Source of the DNA: Chryseobacterium geocarposphaerae | GTDB taxonomy: Bacteria > Bacteroidota > Bacteroidia > Flavobacteriales > Weeksellaceae | Assembly (NCBI RefSeq): GCF_002797535.1 | Contig: NZ_PGFD01000001.1 | Location: forward strand, 2,294,001-2,358,000 | Reading direction: 5' to 3' | Length of the DNA: 64,000 bases | In this document: piece after piece, positions 1 to 9,128 of the stretch | How positions within the stretch are numbered: the stretch's first letter is position 1 | How the letters are laid out: every line of letters begins with the position of its first letter | Position numbers and translations under genes: made by a program | Notes under the pieces: model-generated | What the model saw: the letters and a program-made list of their open reading frames with translations, nothing else | Told to the model about the DNA's origin: nothing | Databases searched by the model: none

Positions 1-394
1 TTGCCTGTTGTTTATCCCATGCTAATTGTGTTAATGCAGCAGGCTTTGCTTCTGTAGGAATGATTTTTTTTGCTTCACTAAGGTTACCTAAAACATCGGT
101 ATACAGTGCTAACCACATATTATCAGGCACTTTTCTAGTCCCAGTGAAGTTAAAGCGTGCATCATTCCTATAAATTGTCGTCGCCAAATAATGCTGAAAG
201 AATCTAAATACATTTAAATTAACACTTGGCGTTTCCATTTGATCTATCAGTTCTTTCTGAGCATTAGTAAAGGCTAGCTCCGCAGGAACCTGATATGGCT
301 GAGTTTGGTTATTATTAAAGTCGTCATCACCATTGACACACCCCGTAAGTAATGCCAAAGATCCTATAGTAAGTATTGAAAATATTTTTTTCAT
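1..394 (-). CDS. SusD/RagB-like outer-membrane lipoprotein (partial, N-terminal part)
   Basis: The gene runs off the left edge, so only about 131 N-terminal residues are visible. It starts MKKIFSILTIGSLALLTGC, a signal peptide with a lipobox (LTG before Cys19), so the protein should be a lipid-anchored outer-membrane protein. The mature part (DDDFNNNQTQPYQVPAEL, then helical sequence with MWLALYTDVLG) resembles SusD-like proteins, which are surface lids that bind glycans or peptides and pass them to a SusC channel. It lies 12 bases downstream of the susC-like gene on the same strand, the usual susC-susD order, so the two are almost certainly co-transcribed. The substrate cannot be told. The family call rests on the N-terminus and the neighbour. 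Confidence 0.85.
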   Translation of the reverse strand, partial: MKKIFSILTIGSLALLTGCVNGDDDFNNNQTQPYQVPAELAFTNAQKELIDQMETPSVNLNVFRFFQHYLATTIYRNDARFNFTGTRKVPDNMWLALYTDVLGNLSEAKKIIPTEAKPAALTQLAWDKQQA

Positions 395-406
395 TGTAAT
401 TCTTTT

Positions 407-3400
407 TTAGAAGTCTAATTTTACGTTAAATGAATAAATTCGAGTAGAAGGCATCACCCCAGATTGGAAACCTTGAATATTACCTGAAGAAGTTCCTGCT
501 TCCGGATCCGCATCTGGTAAATTTTTATGAATAATCCATAGATTTTGTCCCAATAAACTTAAAGTCATACCTTTAATAAACGTATTCTTCAACAAATCAG
601 ATGGTAAAGTGTATGATATTTTTGCTTCTCTCAATTTTACGTAAGAAGCGTCATAAATAAATGCTTCCTGAGGTATTCCTGCATCGGTTCCATAAGCTCC
701 TCCTGCGTAAGAGGCATCAATTCTTACATCATTAGGCCTTCCATCTTGTTTCACACCAGGCAAAATAATACCTCCCGAATTTGGGCCATTGGTTAAAGGA
801 TTTCTCACCGGATTACCTAAATCATTTAGCCCAGCGCTATAAGCATAGATTCCTGTTAATCCTCCATATGATTGGTCAAGTGAATAAACACTTCCTCCTT
901 TTTTCACATCAATTAAGAATCCAAGAGAGAAGTTTTTGTATCTAAAAGTATTATAAACACCACCTATCCAGTCAGCTTGTATATTTCCTAATACTCTATC
1001 CGTCGCAACTAAATAATGTCCATCATCATCTACAACTTTGTTTCCATTAGCATCATAAACGAAGCCAGTACCTCTAAATGTTCCATAAGCTTCCCCCACT
1101 GTCGCATTTAAAGTCGTTTCTTGAAAACTAGCTAATTGTAGATTGTTTCTACCTTGATTTAAAGCTACGACTGTATTTTTGTTTTTAGACCAGTTCACAT
1201 TAATATCCCATTGAAAATCAGAGCTTTTAATCGGAACTATACCTAATGCAACTTCAACACCTTTGTTTTGAGTTTCTCCGGCATTAATTAATGAAAAACT
1301 ATAAGAAGTAGATGGGGATTGTGGCACACTAAACAATAGATCTTTAGTATTTGTTTTATAAAGTGACACATCTAAAGTCACTCTTCTTTTAAACATGGAC
1401 GTTTCTAAACCTACCTCCCAGCTTTTCTGTCTTTCAGGCTTTAAAGCATCAAAATCAACATAAGTGTTACTTATATCAGCCATTGGAAGTCCACTCACAG
1501 TACCTCTTGATGAAAAGAATCCAGGTCTTCCGAATGCCATATCGTTTCCTACCTCTGCATAACTTAATCTTACTTTTCCAAAATTTAGCCAACTGCTTTT
1601 AAATAATTCTGAAAATACAAAACTGGAACCTAATGAAAAATAAGTATAGTTTCTATTAGATTTAGGTAATGCAGTAGAAGTATCGTTACGGATAGTTCCT
1701 TCCAAAAATAAATATTTATCATAATCGAACGATGCCTGGGCATAAACTCCCGATTTCTGTCCTCTTATATTATTTTCTATTGAAGGATAATAAGCTCTCG
1801 AATTCCCCACTGTATATAATCCCGGAATAATTAACCCTCCAGTTGTAGAGTTTTCAGTACTTCTTTGATGCTGATCCATAAACTGTCCTCCTGCAACAAA
1901 TAAGGCATTAAATTTATCTGATACATTCCAAGTATACCTACCTATTAAATCATAAGTCTGTCTTATGATCATGTCATCATATACCCAATATCCAGATGTT
2001 TCATCAGCCTGAGCAAGTCCGAACTCTTCTGCATGACTCCCTACAGCTTTTCTTAGCTCTTGTTTACTTGATGTATAATCTACGGTCGCTCTACCTAATA
2101 TATTAAATTTTTTGGTAACGTCATATGATAACTCTGCACCCGTAATTAATCTCGTTTTGTCATCAGATGAATAGTTTTGATATCTATCCCAATAAGGGTT
2201 ATTCCAAAAAGCAGCTGATAAATCACCATCTAAAGGAGCATTCATATTCCAGGTATAATTCTTATTTGTTCTGAAATATTCATCTCTTAATTCCAAGATA
2301 TCAACATTTAAAGGCCACCATTGTCTAAATCCTGTAAGTATATTGTCGTTATATCCTACAGAGTTTCTACCTACTGTTGTTTGGTCATTAAAAGTTAAGA
2401 AAGTTCTTACTGTAAAATTATCCGCAAACTTTCGGCTAAAGTTACCACTTAACATATTCTTGTTCAATTTACTATTTGGAAGAATTCCAGTTTCATTATT
2501 ATTAGTAAATGTTAAGTTATAGGTATTTAACTCATCTCCACCATTTAGGTTAAAACTATTTACGAAAGAAAGTGATTTTTGAAAAAATTTGCTTGGATCG
2601 TTTTTAGCAGCCACCCATGGTGTTGCCTTGCCAAAATTTGGGTTTCCAGGAACAAAAGCATTCCATTGATAAACTAATAAGTTTGGATTATATGCTGGTC
2701 CATAAGAAGCATCATCTCCTGTCGGGGCAACTGTATCTGGAATACCGTCTCCATTAACGTCTGCGCTTATAAAACTGTCTGCACCATTATATCCTGCTCC
2801 ATAAAGTTTTTGATATTCCGGAAATGTTGATTTATCCATTGATCCTACTGAGACAGTAGAGTTAATTGAAAGCCCTAAAGATTTGCTTCGCTTTCCTTTT
2901 TTAGTAGTGATAATAACCGCTCCGTTTGCAGCCATACTTCCATATAAAGCTGTAGCAGCCGCTCCTTTAAGTACATTTATTGATTCAATATTATTAGGAT
3001 CGATATCTGCTGTAGCATTTCCAAAATCAAATCCGTCACGTCCTCTTGAAGCATCACCAGAGTTTAGATTACCACTGATAATTGGTACTCCATCTAATAC
3101 GATCAATGCCTGGTTGTCACCAGTGATACTTTTCGCCCCTCTTAAAACAATATTACTTGACCCACCAAAGTTTCCATTGTTTTTAATTTCCATACCTGCT
3201 ACTTTACCTGATAAGTTATTAATAAAGTTAGTAGTAGGTACTGAATTTACTTTTTCTGCGTCTAAGGTTTGGGATGAATAGCCTAGAGATTTTTTCTCTC
3301 TTTTAATACCAAGGGCAGTTACTACAACTCCCTCTATCTCTTGTGTTTTAATAGAATCCTTCTTTGTCTGCTGAGCATTGGCAACAGCAAGAGACGAAGA

Positions 3401-3439
3401 CAATACTAATACAAGCACACCTGCTGTTAGTTTCTTCAT
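407..3439 (-). CDS. SusC/RagA family TonB-linked outer-membrane receptor
   Basis: This 1010-residue protein starts with a clear signal peptide ending AVANAQQ. Next comes a TonB-box-like stretch (EGVVVTALGIKREKKSLGYS), a plug domain (about residues 50-180: LSGKVAGMEI, VLRGAKSITG, ALIVLDGVPI, ESINVLKGAAATALYGSMAANG, VIITTKKGK) and a long beta-barrel ending in an aromatic residue (SFNVKLDF). These are hallmarks of SusC-type channels, which import oligosaccharides or peptides using TonB energy. The N-terminal carboxypeptidase-regulatory-like domain common in SusC proteins is absent: the plug follows the signal peptide almost directly. The downstream gene encodes its SusD-like partner. The substrate is unknown; no glycoside hydrolase or sulfatase gene lies nearby within the window. 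Confidence 0.95.
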   Translation of the reverse strand: MKKLTAGVLVLVLSSSLAVANAQQTKKDSIKTQEIEGVVVTALGIKREKKSLGYSSQTLDAEKVNSVPTTNFINNLSGKVAGMEIKNNGNFGGSSNIVLRGAKSITGDNQALIVLDGVPIISGNLNSGDASRGRDGFDFGNATADIDPNNIESINVLKGAAATALYGSMAANGAVIITTKKGKRSKSLGLSINSTVSVGSMDKSTFPEYQKLYGAGYNGADSFISADVNGDGIPDTVAPTGDDASYGPAYNPNLLVYQWNAFVPGNPNFGKATPWVAAKNDPSKFFQKSLSFVNSFNLNGGDELNTYNLTFTNNNETGILPNSKLNKNMLSGNFSRKFADNFTVRTFLTFNDQTTVGRNSVGYNDNILTGFRQWWPLNVDILELRDEYFRTNKNYTWNMNAPLDGDLSAAFWNNPYWDRYQNYSSDDKTRLITGAELSYDVTKKFNILGRATVDYTSSKQELRKAVGSHAEEFGLAQADETSGYWVYDDMIIRQTYDLIGRYTWNVSDKFNALFVAGGQFMDQHQRSTENSTTGGLIIPGLYTVGNSRAYYPSIENNIRGQKSGVYAQASFDYDKYLFLEGTIRNDTSTALPKSNRNYTYFSLGSSFVFSELFKSSWLNFGKVRLSYAEVGNDMAFGRPGFFSSRGTVSGLPMADISNTYVDFDALKPERQKSWEVGLETSMFKRRVTLDVSLYKTNTKDLLFSVPQSPSTSYSFSLINAGETQNKGVEVALGIVPIKSSDFQWDINVNWSKNKNTVVALNQGRNNLQLASFQETTLNATVGEAYGTFRGTGFVYDANGNKVVDDDGHYLVATDRVLGNIQADWIGGVYNTFRYKNFSLGFLIDVKKGGSVYSLDQSYGGLTGIYAYSAGLNDLGNPVRNPLTNGPNSGGIILPGVKQDGRPNDVRIDASYAGGAYGTDAGIPQEAFIYDASYVKLREAKISYTLPSDLLKNTFIKGMTLSLLGQNLWIIHKNLPDADPEAGTSSGNIQGFQSGVMPSTRIYSFNVKLDF

Positions 3440-3461
3440 ATCAAATTAATTTTGTGATATA

Positions 3462-3492
3462 CAAATTTGTAAAACTTTCTTAAAAAGACAAA
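3462..3492 (-). promoter_or_regulatory. Predicted Bacteroidota-type promoter of the susC-susD pair
   Basis: On the minus strand, TTTG (3489-3492) is followed after exactly 19 bases by CAAATTTG (3462-3469), one change from the TAnnTTTG -7 box. Spacing matches the Bacteroidota vegetative sigma consensus. The transcription start would be near 3457, giving a leader of about 18 bases before the ATG at 3439. Confidence 0.5.
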
Positions 3493-3572
3493 ATAAAATC
3501 TTAAAAAAATATTATTTTTGCCATAGTATTAAAAAAAATATCAATTTTACCCTTTAAAATGTTTTAGTTTTT

Positions 3573-4157
3573 ATGGAATTACTAAAGAAATGGACAAATA
3601 ATTATATTGAAGCAGGATGTGATGAGGTAGGAAGAGGTTGTCTGTGCGGCCCCGTAGTGGCAGCAGCTGTAATTCTGGATGAAACCTTCGAACAAAATCT
3701 AATCAATGACTCCAAAAAATTGAATTTTAAAACAAGAATGGAGCTTGATCATTATATTAAAAACAATGTTAAAAGCTATGCAATTGCGGAGCTTTCTCCT
3801 TCATTCATAGATCAACATAACATCCTCAATGCCAGTATACACGCTATGCACCGAGCTCTTGATAAGCTAAGCATACAACCCGAGCTCATCTTAGTAGATG
3901 GAAATAAATTCCATCCTTATAACTATATTCCTCATGAATGTATCATAAAGGGAGACTCGAAAGTACTTTCTATTGCTGCCGCATCTATTTTGGCTAAGAA
4001 TTACAGGGATAGATTAATGATAGAATTACACAAAGAGTTCCCAGAATACGGATGGGATACTAACTTTGGTTATGCGACGAAAAAGCACCAGGAAGCTTTA
4101 ATAAAACATGGTCCAACCAGACATCACCGTCAGTCATTCAGGTTAAAATATGATTGA
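3573..4157 (+). CDS. rnhB: Ribonuclease HII
   Basis: RNase HII cleaves the RNA strand of RNA-DNA hybrids and starts removal of single ribonucleotides from DNA. The 194-residue protein is typical in length. It shows the active-site motif DEVGRG (Asp17, Glu18), the Asp of ILVDGN near residue 110, and KGDSKVLSIAAASILAKNYRD, which carries the conserved Lys and Ser/Ala-rich helix of the family. No signal peptide; cytoplasmic. It is transcribed divergently from the susC-like gene and convergently with yidC, with a bidirectional terminator between rnhB and yidC. Confidence 0.96.
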   Translation: MELLKKWTNNYIEAGCDEVGRGCLCGPVVAAAVILDETFEQNLINDSKKLNFKTRMELDHYIKNNVKSYAIAELSPSFIDQHNILNASIHAMHRALDKLSIQPELILVDGNKFHPYNYIPHECIIKGDSKVLSIAAASILAKNYRDRLMIELHKEFPEYGWDTNFGYATKKHQEALIKHGPTRHHRQSFRLKYD

Positions 4158-4230
4158 GTTTAAAATTGAACTGTCAATTATTTATCTTTTATCACGATCA
4201 CTTAAAATTTAAATCATTTCTAAATAAAAA

Positions 4231-4254
4231 AGAGAAGCAATAATTTGCTTCTCT
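4231..4254. terminator. Bidirectional terminator between rnhB and yidC
   Basis: Perfect 10-bp inverted repeat AGAGAAGCAA (4231-4240) with loop TAAT and TTGCTTCTCT (4245-4254), followed by a T run on the plus strand and an equivalent run on the minus strand. It serves both convergent genes. Confidence 0.85.
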
Positions 4255-4274
4255 TTTTGTTATAATAAGTTATT

Positions 4275-6071
4275 TTATTTCTTCTTTCTTTGCTGCTCCT
4301 GTGCTTTTTGCTGTTCCTGAGCCTTTTCCATCATTTCTCTCATACGTTTTTGGAACTTACCTTCAGCTTTTGGCTTTTCTTTGTTGGCCTGGATTTGTGC
4401 GTGGATTTTCTTTTCATCCAAAATCACATACTTAATGACAAGGATAATCAAGATATTAATCGCGTTGGATACGAAATAATACCAAGAAAGACCAGATGCA
4501 GAAGTATTCAGGAAGAATAAGAATGTAATTGGGAAAATGTACATTAATACTTTCATATTTGGCATTCCTTCCTGTTGAGGCTGCTGCATATTTCCAGAAG
4601 TCATCACCGTATAAATTAAAATTACAATGGTACATGCCAAAGCAAAAATACTTAAGTGATCTCCTAAGAAAGGAATTTTAAATGGCAATTTGATCAAGTC
4701 ATCATAGGCTGTCAAGTCTTTTGCAAACCAGAAACCTTGTCCTCTCAGGTCAATAAAGTTAGGGAAGAAACGGAACAACGCATAGAAAATAGGAATCTGA
4801 ACTAACGCAGGTAAACATCCTGCCATTTGATTTACCCCTGCTTTTCTGTATACCTCCATTGTTGCCTGTTGCTTTTTCATCGGATCTGCATCCTTAAATT
4901 TAGCATTTACTTCATCAATTTCCGGACGGATCACCCTCATCATCGCACTCAGCTTATGCTGTTTGTACATAATTGGCGATAAGATTAATTTAACCAAGAT
5001 TGTCAATAAGAAAATTGCCCAGCCTGCAGTTAATCCCCAAGATGCAATAAAGTTATAAATAGGAATAAAGAATCCTCTGTTCATCCATCCGATGAAAGAC
5101 CATCCTAACGGAAGAATTTCGTCGAAGTTTTTGTTATATTCTTTCAATAATGGTAAATCCAACGGTAAGAAATACCAAGTAAAATCTTGGTTCAGTTCAC
5201 TTCCGGTCATTTGAACAAAACCTTCATAGTTAAGTTTTTTCAAATATTCTCCTTCTTCAATAGTTTCCTGATTTCCTTTACTTTGTGTAAATCCGTTTTT
5301 AGCTTCAATCACAGAAGCAAAGAACTGCTGCTTTACTCCGATCCAATTAAGGGTTTCTTTATCTTCAGTCATTGTCGTTCTTCCGTCATAATCATAATCT
5401 TTATAATTATTGAAAGCATATGAGAATTCCGAGTGAGACTGTTCCTGTGCTCTACCCTTTTCTAAGTTTCTTACATTATAATCCCAAAGGAAATCTGCTT
5501 TGTTATCAGCTGTGATTTTTGAAAGCCCCTGAGTTCTTACTTTAAAATCTAAGGTATATTTCGGAAGTAAAGTATAAATAAACTGAATAACCGCTCCATT
5601 ACAATTCGCCGTCATTGTCACTTCATTTCCATTTACGGTTGGAGCAAAAACAAGATCTTTCGTATTGATCACTTTTCCTGTTTTATCCTTGAACTGGAAA
5701 CCGTAGTTCGAATTATTTTTTGTGATCAGGTAAAGCGGAAGATCGGCTTTATCTGTTTTATGATCGTATGCTTTGTATTCTGCAAGCTCTACTTTAGAAA
5801 CCTGCCCTCCTAAGCTGTTGAATTCAATTTTTAACTCATTGTTGGAAAGATTCGCTGTTTGAATTGAGTTCGGAGTTACATTTGGATTGATATTGCTTGC
5901 CTGAGTCTGTTTTACTACACTTTTTACCTGTTCAGTTTTTTGCTGCTGAGCTTTTACTGCTTCCTCTTTCGATTGCTTGTTTTGGAAATAAAACATAAAA
6001 CCGAAGAGAACCAAACATAAAACCGCAAAACTAATAATCTGACTTTTATCGAGTCCGTTGTTCTGTTGCAT
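4275..6071 (-). CDS. yidC: Membrane protein insertase YidC
   Basis: YidC inserts and folds inner-membrane proteins, alone or with SecYEG. The 598-residue protein has the long Gram-negative form: an N-terminal membrane segment (residues about 11-28), a large periplasmic beta domain (to about 330), then the conserved five-helix insertase core containing GWAIFLLTILVKLILSP, LPALVQIPIFYALFRFFPN and a basic C-terminal tail ending EQQRKKK, which helps ribosome binding. The start at 6071 (MQQNNGLDKSQIISF) puts the first membrane segment at the usual distance. It follows pyrG on the same strand after 211 bases that contain a hairpin. Confidence 0.97.
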   Translation of the reverse strand: MQQNNGLDKSQIISFAVLCLVLFGFMFYFQNKQSKEEAVKAQQQKTEQVKSVVKQTQASNINPNVTPNSIQTANLSNNELKIEFNSLGGQVSKVELAEYKAYDHKTDKADLPLYLITKNNSNYGFQFKDKTGKVINTKDLVFAPTVNGNEVTMTANCNGAVIQFIYTLLPKYTLDFKVRTQGLSKITADNKADFLWDYNVRNLEKGRAQEQSHSEFSYAFNNYKDYDYDGRTTMTEDKETLNWIGVKQQFFASVIEAKNGFTQSKGNQETIEEGEYLKKLNYEGFVQMTGSELNQDFTWYFLPLDLPLLKEYNKNFDEILPLGWSFIGWMNRGFFIPIYNFIASWGLTAGWAIFLLTILVKLILSPIMYKQHKLSAMMRVIRPEIDEVNAKFKDADPMKKQQATMEVYRKAGVNQMAGCLPALVQIPIFYALFRFFPNFIDLRGQGFWFAKDLTAYDDLIKLPFKIPFLGDHLSIFALACTIVILIYTVMTSGNMQQPQQEGMPNMKVLMYIFPITFLFFLNTSASGLSWYYFVSNAINILIILVIKYVILDEKKIHAQIQANKEKPKAEGKFQKRMREMMEKAQEQQKAQEQQRKKK

Positions 6072-6218
6072 TTTATTTTTAATTAAAATTTTTAAACATT
6101 AATTATATACACAAAATGTATATTTTAACCTTAAATATATACATATTGTATATATTTTCGAGTCGACAAAAATACTGTTTTTTTATCAAAACTCTATGCT
6201 ATACTCTATTACTATATA

Positions 6219-6254
6219 ATAAACTCAGGCTGAGAAAAATCAGTCTGAGTTTAT
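6219..6254 (-). terminator. Hairpin between pyrG and yidC
   Basis: Inverted repeat of 15 bp with one G-T mismatch (6219-6233 and 6240-6254) around a GAAAAA loop, starting 29 bases past the pyrG stop. There is no clear T tract on the minus strand after it, so it may be a weak terminator, an attenuating structure between pyrG and yidC, or an mRNA-stabilising stem. The rest of the 211-base gap is very AT-rich, with TATATACA-like repeats. Confidence 0.45.
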
Positions 6255-6282
6255 GTATGACGTTTGTAACCTTTAAATTACT

Positions 6283-7890
6283 TTATTTCTGTGTGCAAGC
6301 TTTAATGAATGCTCTGAATAAAGGATGCGGTGTTGCAACCGTACTCTTGTATTCCGGGTGATACTGCACTCCAACGTAGAACGGATGTTCCGGCATTTCT
6401 AATGCTTCCACCAATCCTGTTTCCGGGTTGGTTCCTGTTGCTAAGAAACCGTTTTTCTCAAACTCTCCGATATAATCACTGTTGAATTCATATCTGTGAC
6501 GGTGTCTTTCCGTAATATTTTTGGCTCCGTAAATGTCGTTTAATTTAGAACCATTTTTCAAAGAACATTTCCAAGCTCCAAGACGCATGGTTCCTCCTTT
6601 ATCAACAACATTTTTCTGTTCTTCCATCAATGAGATTACAGGATGTTCTGTAGAAGTATCGAATTCCATTGAATTGGCTTTAGAATACCCCAAAACATTT
6701 CTAGCGAATTCAATCGTCATGATCTGCATTCCCAAACAAATTCCCAGCATAGGAATTTTATTTTCTCTTGCATATTGAGCGGTAAGAACCTTTCCTTCAA
6801 TTCCTCTATCGCCAAAACCTGGAGCGACAAGGATACCATCAACACCTTTTAAAGTCTCTTTAATATTTTCAGGAGTAATATCTCCACTATACACCCATCT
6901 TACCTTCACCTCAGTTTCCAGATCTGCTCCTGCATGTTTAAAAGCTTCAGCAATCGAAATATAGGAATCCTGAAGAGATACATACTTTCCAACCAAAGCA
7001 ATTTCGACAGATTTTTTAGGATTCTGGAATTTCTTTAAGAAGCTTTTCCATTCTTTAAGATCTGCATCTTTATCACTTTTAAGATCCAATTCTTTAAGAA
7101 CTACATCATCAAAGTTTTGTTTCTGAAGATACATCGGAACTTCATAGATTGTATCCAGATCTTTACATTCAATCACATTATCTAAAGGAACGTTACAGAA
7201 CTGAGCCAGTTTTGCTCTCTGATCTTTTGGAATTTTGTGCTCTGTACGGCAAACCAAAACATCGGCCATAATTCCGCTTTCCATTAACTGACGAACAGAA
7301 TGCTGAGATGGTTTCGTTTTAAGTTCCCCACTTGAAGCCAGATACGGCAATAAAGTCAGGTGAATGACCATAGAGTTTTTCTCACCCAATTCCCACTTCA
7401 ACTGACGGACAGTTTCAATGTAAGGTAAAGACTCGATATCTCCGACAGTACCACCGATTTCTGTAATAATGATATCGTAATTCTGCTTAGATAAAATTTT
7501 AATTCTGCGTTTGATTTCGTTCGTAATATGAGGAATTACCTGAACTGTTTTTCCAAGGAAGTCTCCTTTTCTTTCTTTTTCGATGACAGTCTGGTAGATT
7601 TTCCCTGTTGTAACGTTGTTGTTTTGGGAAGTCGGAGCATCAAGATAACGCTCATAGTGTCCTAAATCCAGATCCGTCTCCGCACCATCTTCGGTCACAT
7701 AACATTCTCCATGTTCGTAAGGATTCAAGGTTCCCGGATCAATATTGATATAAGGATCAAGCTTTTGAATAGTTACGTTGAAGCCACGTGATTTTAGTAG
7801 AAGTCCAAGAGAAGCTGAAACGATTCCCTTTCCCAAAGATGAAGTTACACCTCCTGTCACAAAGATGTACTTTGTATTCTTTTTACTCAT
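6283..7890 (-). CDS. pyrG: CTP synthase (glutamine-hydrolysing)
   Basis: PyrG makes CTP from UTP, ATP and glutamine-derived ammonia, the last step of de novo pyrimidine synthesis. The N-terminal amidoligase domain has the P-loop-like GGVTSSLGKG near residue 12 and DPYINIDPGTL. The C-terminal class I glutamine amidotransferase domain has GICLGMQ with the nucleophilic Cys and the HPE motif (YHPEYKS). I chose the ATG at 7890 (MSKKNTKYIFVTGG, 535 aa); an ATG six codons upstream would add MHKPNL, which is outside the family's usual N-terminus. It is followed on the same strand by yidC. Confidence 0.96.
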   Translation of the reverse strand: MSKKNTKYIFVTGGVTSSLGKGIVSASLGLLLKSRGFNVTIQKLDPYINIDPGTLNPYEHGECYVTEDGAETDLDLGHYERYLDAPTSQNNNVTTGKIYQTVIEKERKGDFLGKTVQVIPHITNEIKRRIKILSKQNYDIIITEIGGTVGDIESLPYIETVRQLKWELGEKNSMVIHLTLLPYLASSGELKTKPSQHSVRQLMESGIMADVLVCRTEHKIPKDQRAKLAQFCNVPLDNVIECKDLDTIYEVPMYLQKQNFDDVVLKELDLKSDKDADLKEWKSFLKKFQNPKKSVEIALVGKYVSLQDSYISIAEAFKHAGADLETEVKVRWVYSGDITPENIKETLKGVDGILVAPGFGDRGIEGKVLTAQYARENKIPMLGICLGMQIMTIEFARNVLGYSKANSMEFDTSTEHPVISLMEEQKNVVDKGGTMRLGAWKCSLKNGSKLNDIYGAKNITERHRHRYEFNSDYIGEFEKNGFLATGTNPETGLVEALEMPEHPFYVGVQYHPEYKSTVATPHPLFRAFIKACTQK

Positions 7891-7983
7891 TAGATTAGGT
7901 TTGTGCAAAGTTAGGGGAAAAAGAGATACAAAGCAATTTTGTTACGATTTTAAATTTTATATTCTTCAAAAGAAAATAAAAAT

Positions 7984-8013
7984 AAAGGCTTCCAACCTAT
8001 GTTGAAAGCCTTT
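7984..8013 (-). terminator. Terminator downstream of the yceI-like gene
   Basis: A 13-bp inverted repeat with one mismatch (7984-7996 and 8001-8013, loop CTAT) begins 27 bases past the stop of the yceI-like gene. On the minus strand it is followed by a T-rich stretch, as in a factor-independent terminator. Confidence 0.75.
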
Positions 8014-8039
8014 CACCCAAATCAAATTATATACTTAGC

Positions 8040-8609
8040 TTATTGTTTTATCAACTCAAAATATAAAGCTACCTCAACATCTTTAGCAACTCCTGCTCCT
8101 GTAGGATCATATTTGATATTATAATCTAAACGATTGATCGTAAACTTAGATTGAAATCCCAATACTTCTTTCCCCTGCTGGTTTTTTGCAACCCCTCCAA
8201 AAGTAGCGGGAACAGTAATTTCCTTTGTAACGTCTTTAATCGTAAGTTTCCCTTTCAAAGTATAGGTGTTATCTTTCCCTTTTGCCACTGTACCCCCTTC
8301 AAATCTTATCTGCGGATATTTTTCTGCATCAAAAAAATCTGCACTTGTAAGATGTTTATCTCTCTTATCTACTCCAGTATTGATCGTCGCAGGATATACG
8401 ATAAAATCGAAGGCTCCTTTTTCCAGGTTATTTCCGGCTGTGGAAACTTTCCCGTCAAATTTATCAAACTTCCCCTGTACAAAACTAATTCCCATATGTT
8501 TAATATTGAAATTAATGGAAGAATGCATAGGATCTACCGTCCATTCCGATTGTGCAAAAGCTGTAATACTAATTAAAGCCAATACAAAAGTTAAAAATAG
8601 TTTTCTCAT
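8040..8609 (-). CDS. YceI family periplasmic lipid/isoprenoid-binding protein
   Basis: This 189-residue protein has a signal peptide (MRKLFLTFVLALISITAFAQ) and the YceI lipocalin-like fold: WTVDPMHSSINFNIKHMG at the mature N-terminus, DKRDKHLTSADFFDAEKYP in the middle and KLTIKDVTKEITVPATF near the end. YceI proteins bind long isoprenoids such as polyprenyl or quinone tails in a beta-barrel pocket. The ligand here is not known. It is the first of two YceI genes in the window; the other (54533-55078) sits in a cytochrome-containing operon. This copy appears to be a single-gene unit with its own terminator. Confidence 0.92.
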   Translation of the reverse strand: MRKLFLTFVLALISITAFAQSEWTVDPMHSSINFNIKHMGISFVQGKFDKFDGKVSTAGNNLEKGAFDFIVYPATINTGVDKRDKHLTSADFFDAEKYPQIRFEGGTVAKGKDNTYTLKGKLTIKDVTKEITVPATFGGVAKNQQGKEVLGFQSKFTINRLDYNIKYDPTGAGVAKDVEVALYFELIKQ

Positions 8610-8670
8610 TTCTTTATTTATTATACTAACAAAGTTATTCTTTAATTGCGAATTTATACATTGATCTATG

Positions 8671-9069
8671 TTAGTTTTTTGATTTTGCTAAAATTATTTT
8701 TGAATACACTAAATAAATCAAATAAACGATTAAAAGAACAATAAATGAATTTATATACAACAGTAAACTTAAAATATTTACAGCATCAGATCCAAATGGA
8801 TTGAACCCAATTAAAATTAGACTAATCAAATAAATTATCTGAAATAAAACCGCAATTCTCAGAACAGAACGATAGCTTTTTCGAAATATACAAACAGTAA
8901 TAAAAGCTACCACTGAAGTTACTAAAGATTCTATTAGTATCAAAAAAGGATACATCCCAAAACTTCCGCTAGGAAAACGCGCAATATTTAAGATCAGTAC
9001 ACTCAACAATAAATTCATCATTGACATAAATGCAAAAATCTGAATACTTTTCAGTAAAATATTTTTCAT
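8671..9069 (-). CDS. Small four-helix membrane protein, unknown function
   Basis: I do not recognise a family. The 132-residue protein is almost entirely hydrophobic, with four predicted membrane segments (about residues 8-28, 38-62, 68-90 and 98-125) separated by short basic loops (FRKSYRSVLR) and a basic C-terminus (KIILAKSKN). It has no signal peptidase site or catalytic-looking motif. It lies between the yceI-like gene (same strand) and radA (divergent). Membrane-protein composition and the ATG placed at the start of the first helix support a real gene. Confidence 0.6.
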   Translation of the reverse strand: MKNILLKSIQIFAFMSMMNLLLSVLILNIARFPSGSFGMYPFLILIESLVTSVVAFITVCIFRKSYRSVLRIAVLFQIIYLISLILIGFNPFGSDAVNILSLLLYINSFIVLLIVYLIYLVYSKIILAKSKN

Positions 9070-9128
9070 GCCAGAAAATTAACTAAAAATCAAAAGAAAA
9101 ATTCAAAAAAAATTTTGAACTTCGCGGT

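Noticed and set aside
2883..3281. Plus-strand open frame inside the susC-like gene
   Set aside because: It overlaps the antisense of the plug-domain coding region, has no recognisable domain and is a shadow of a well-supported gene.
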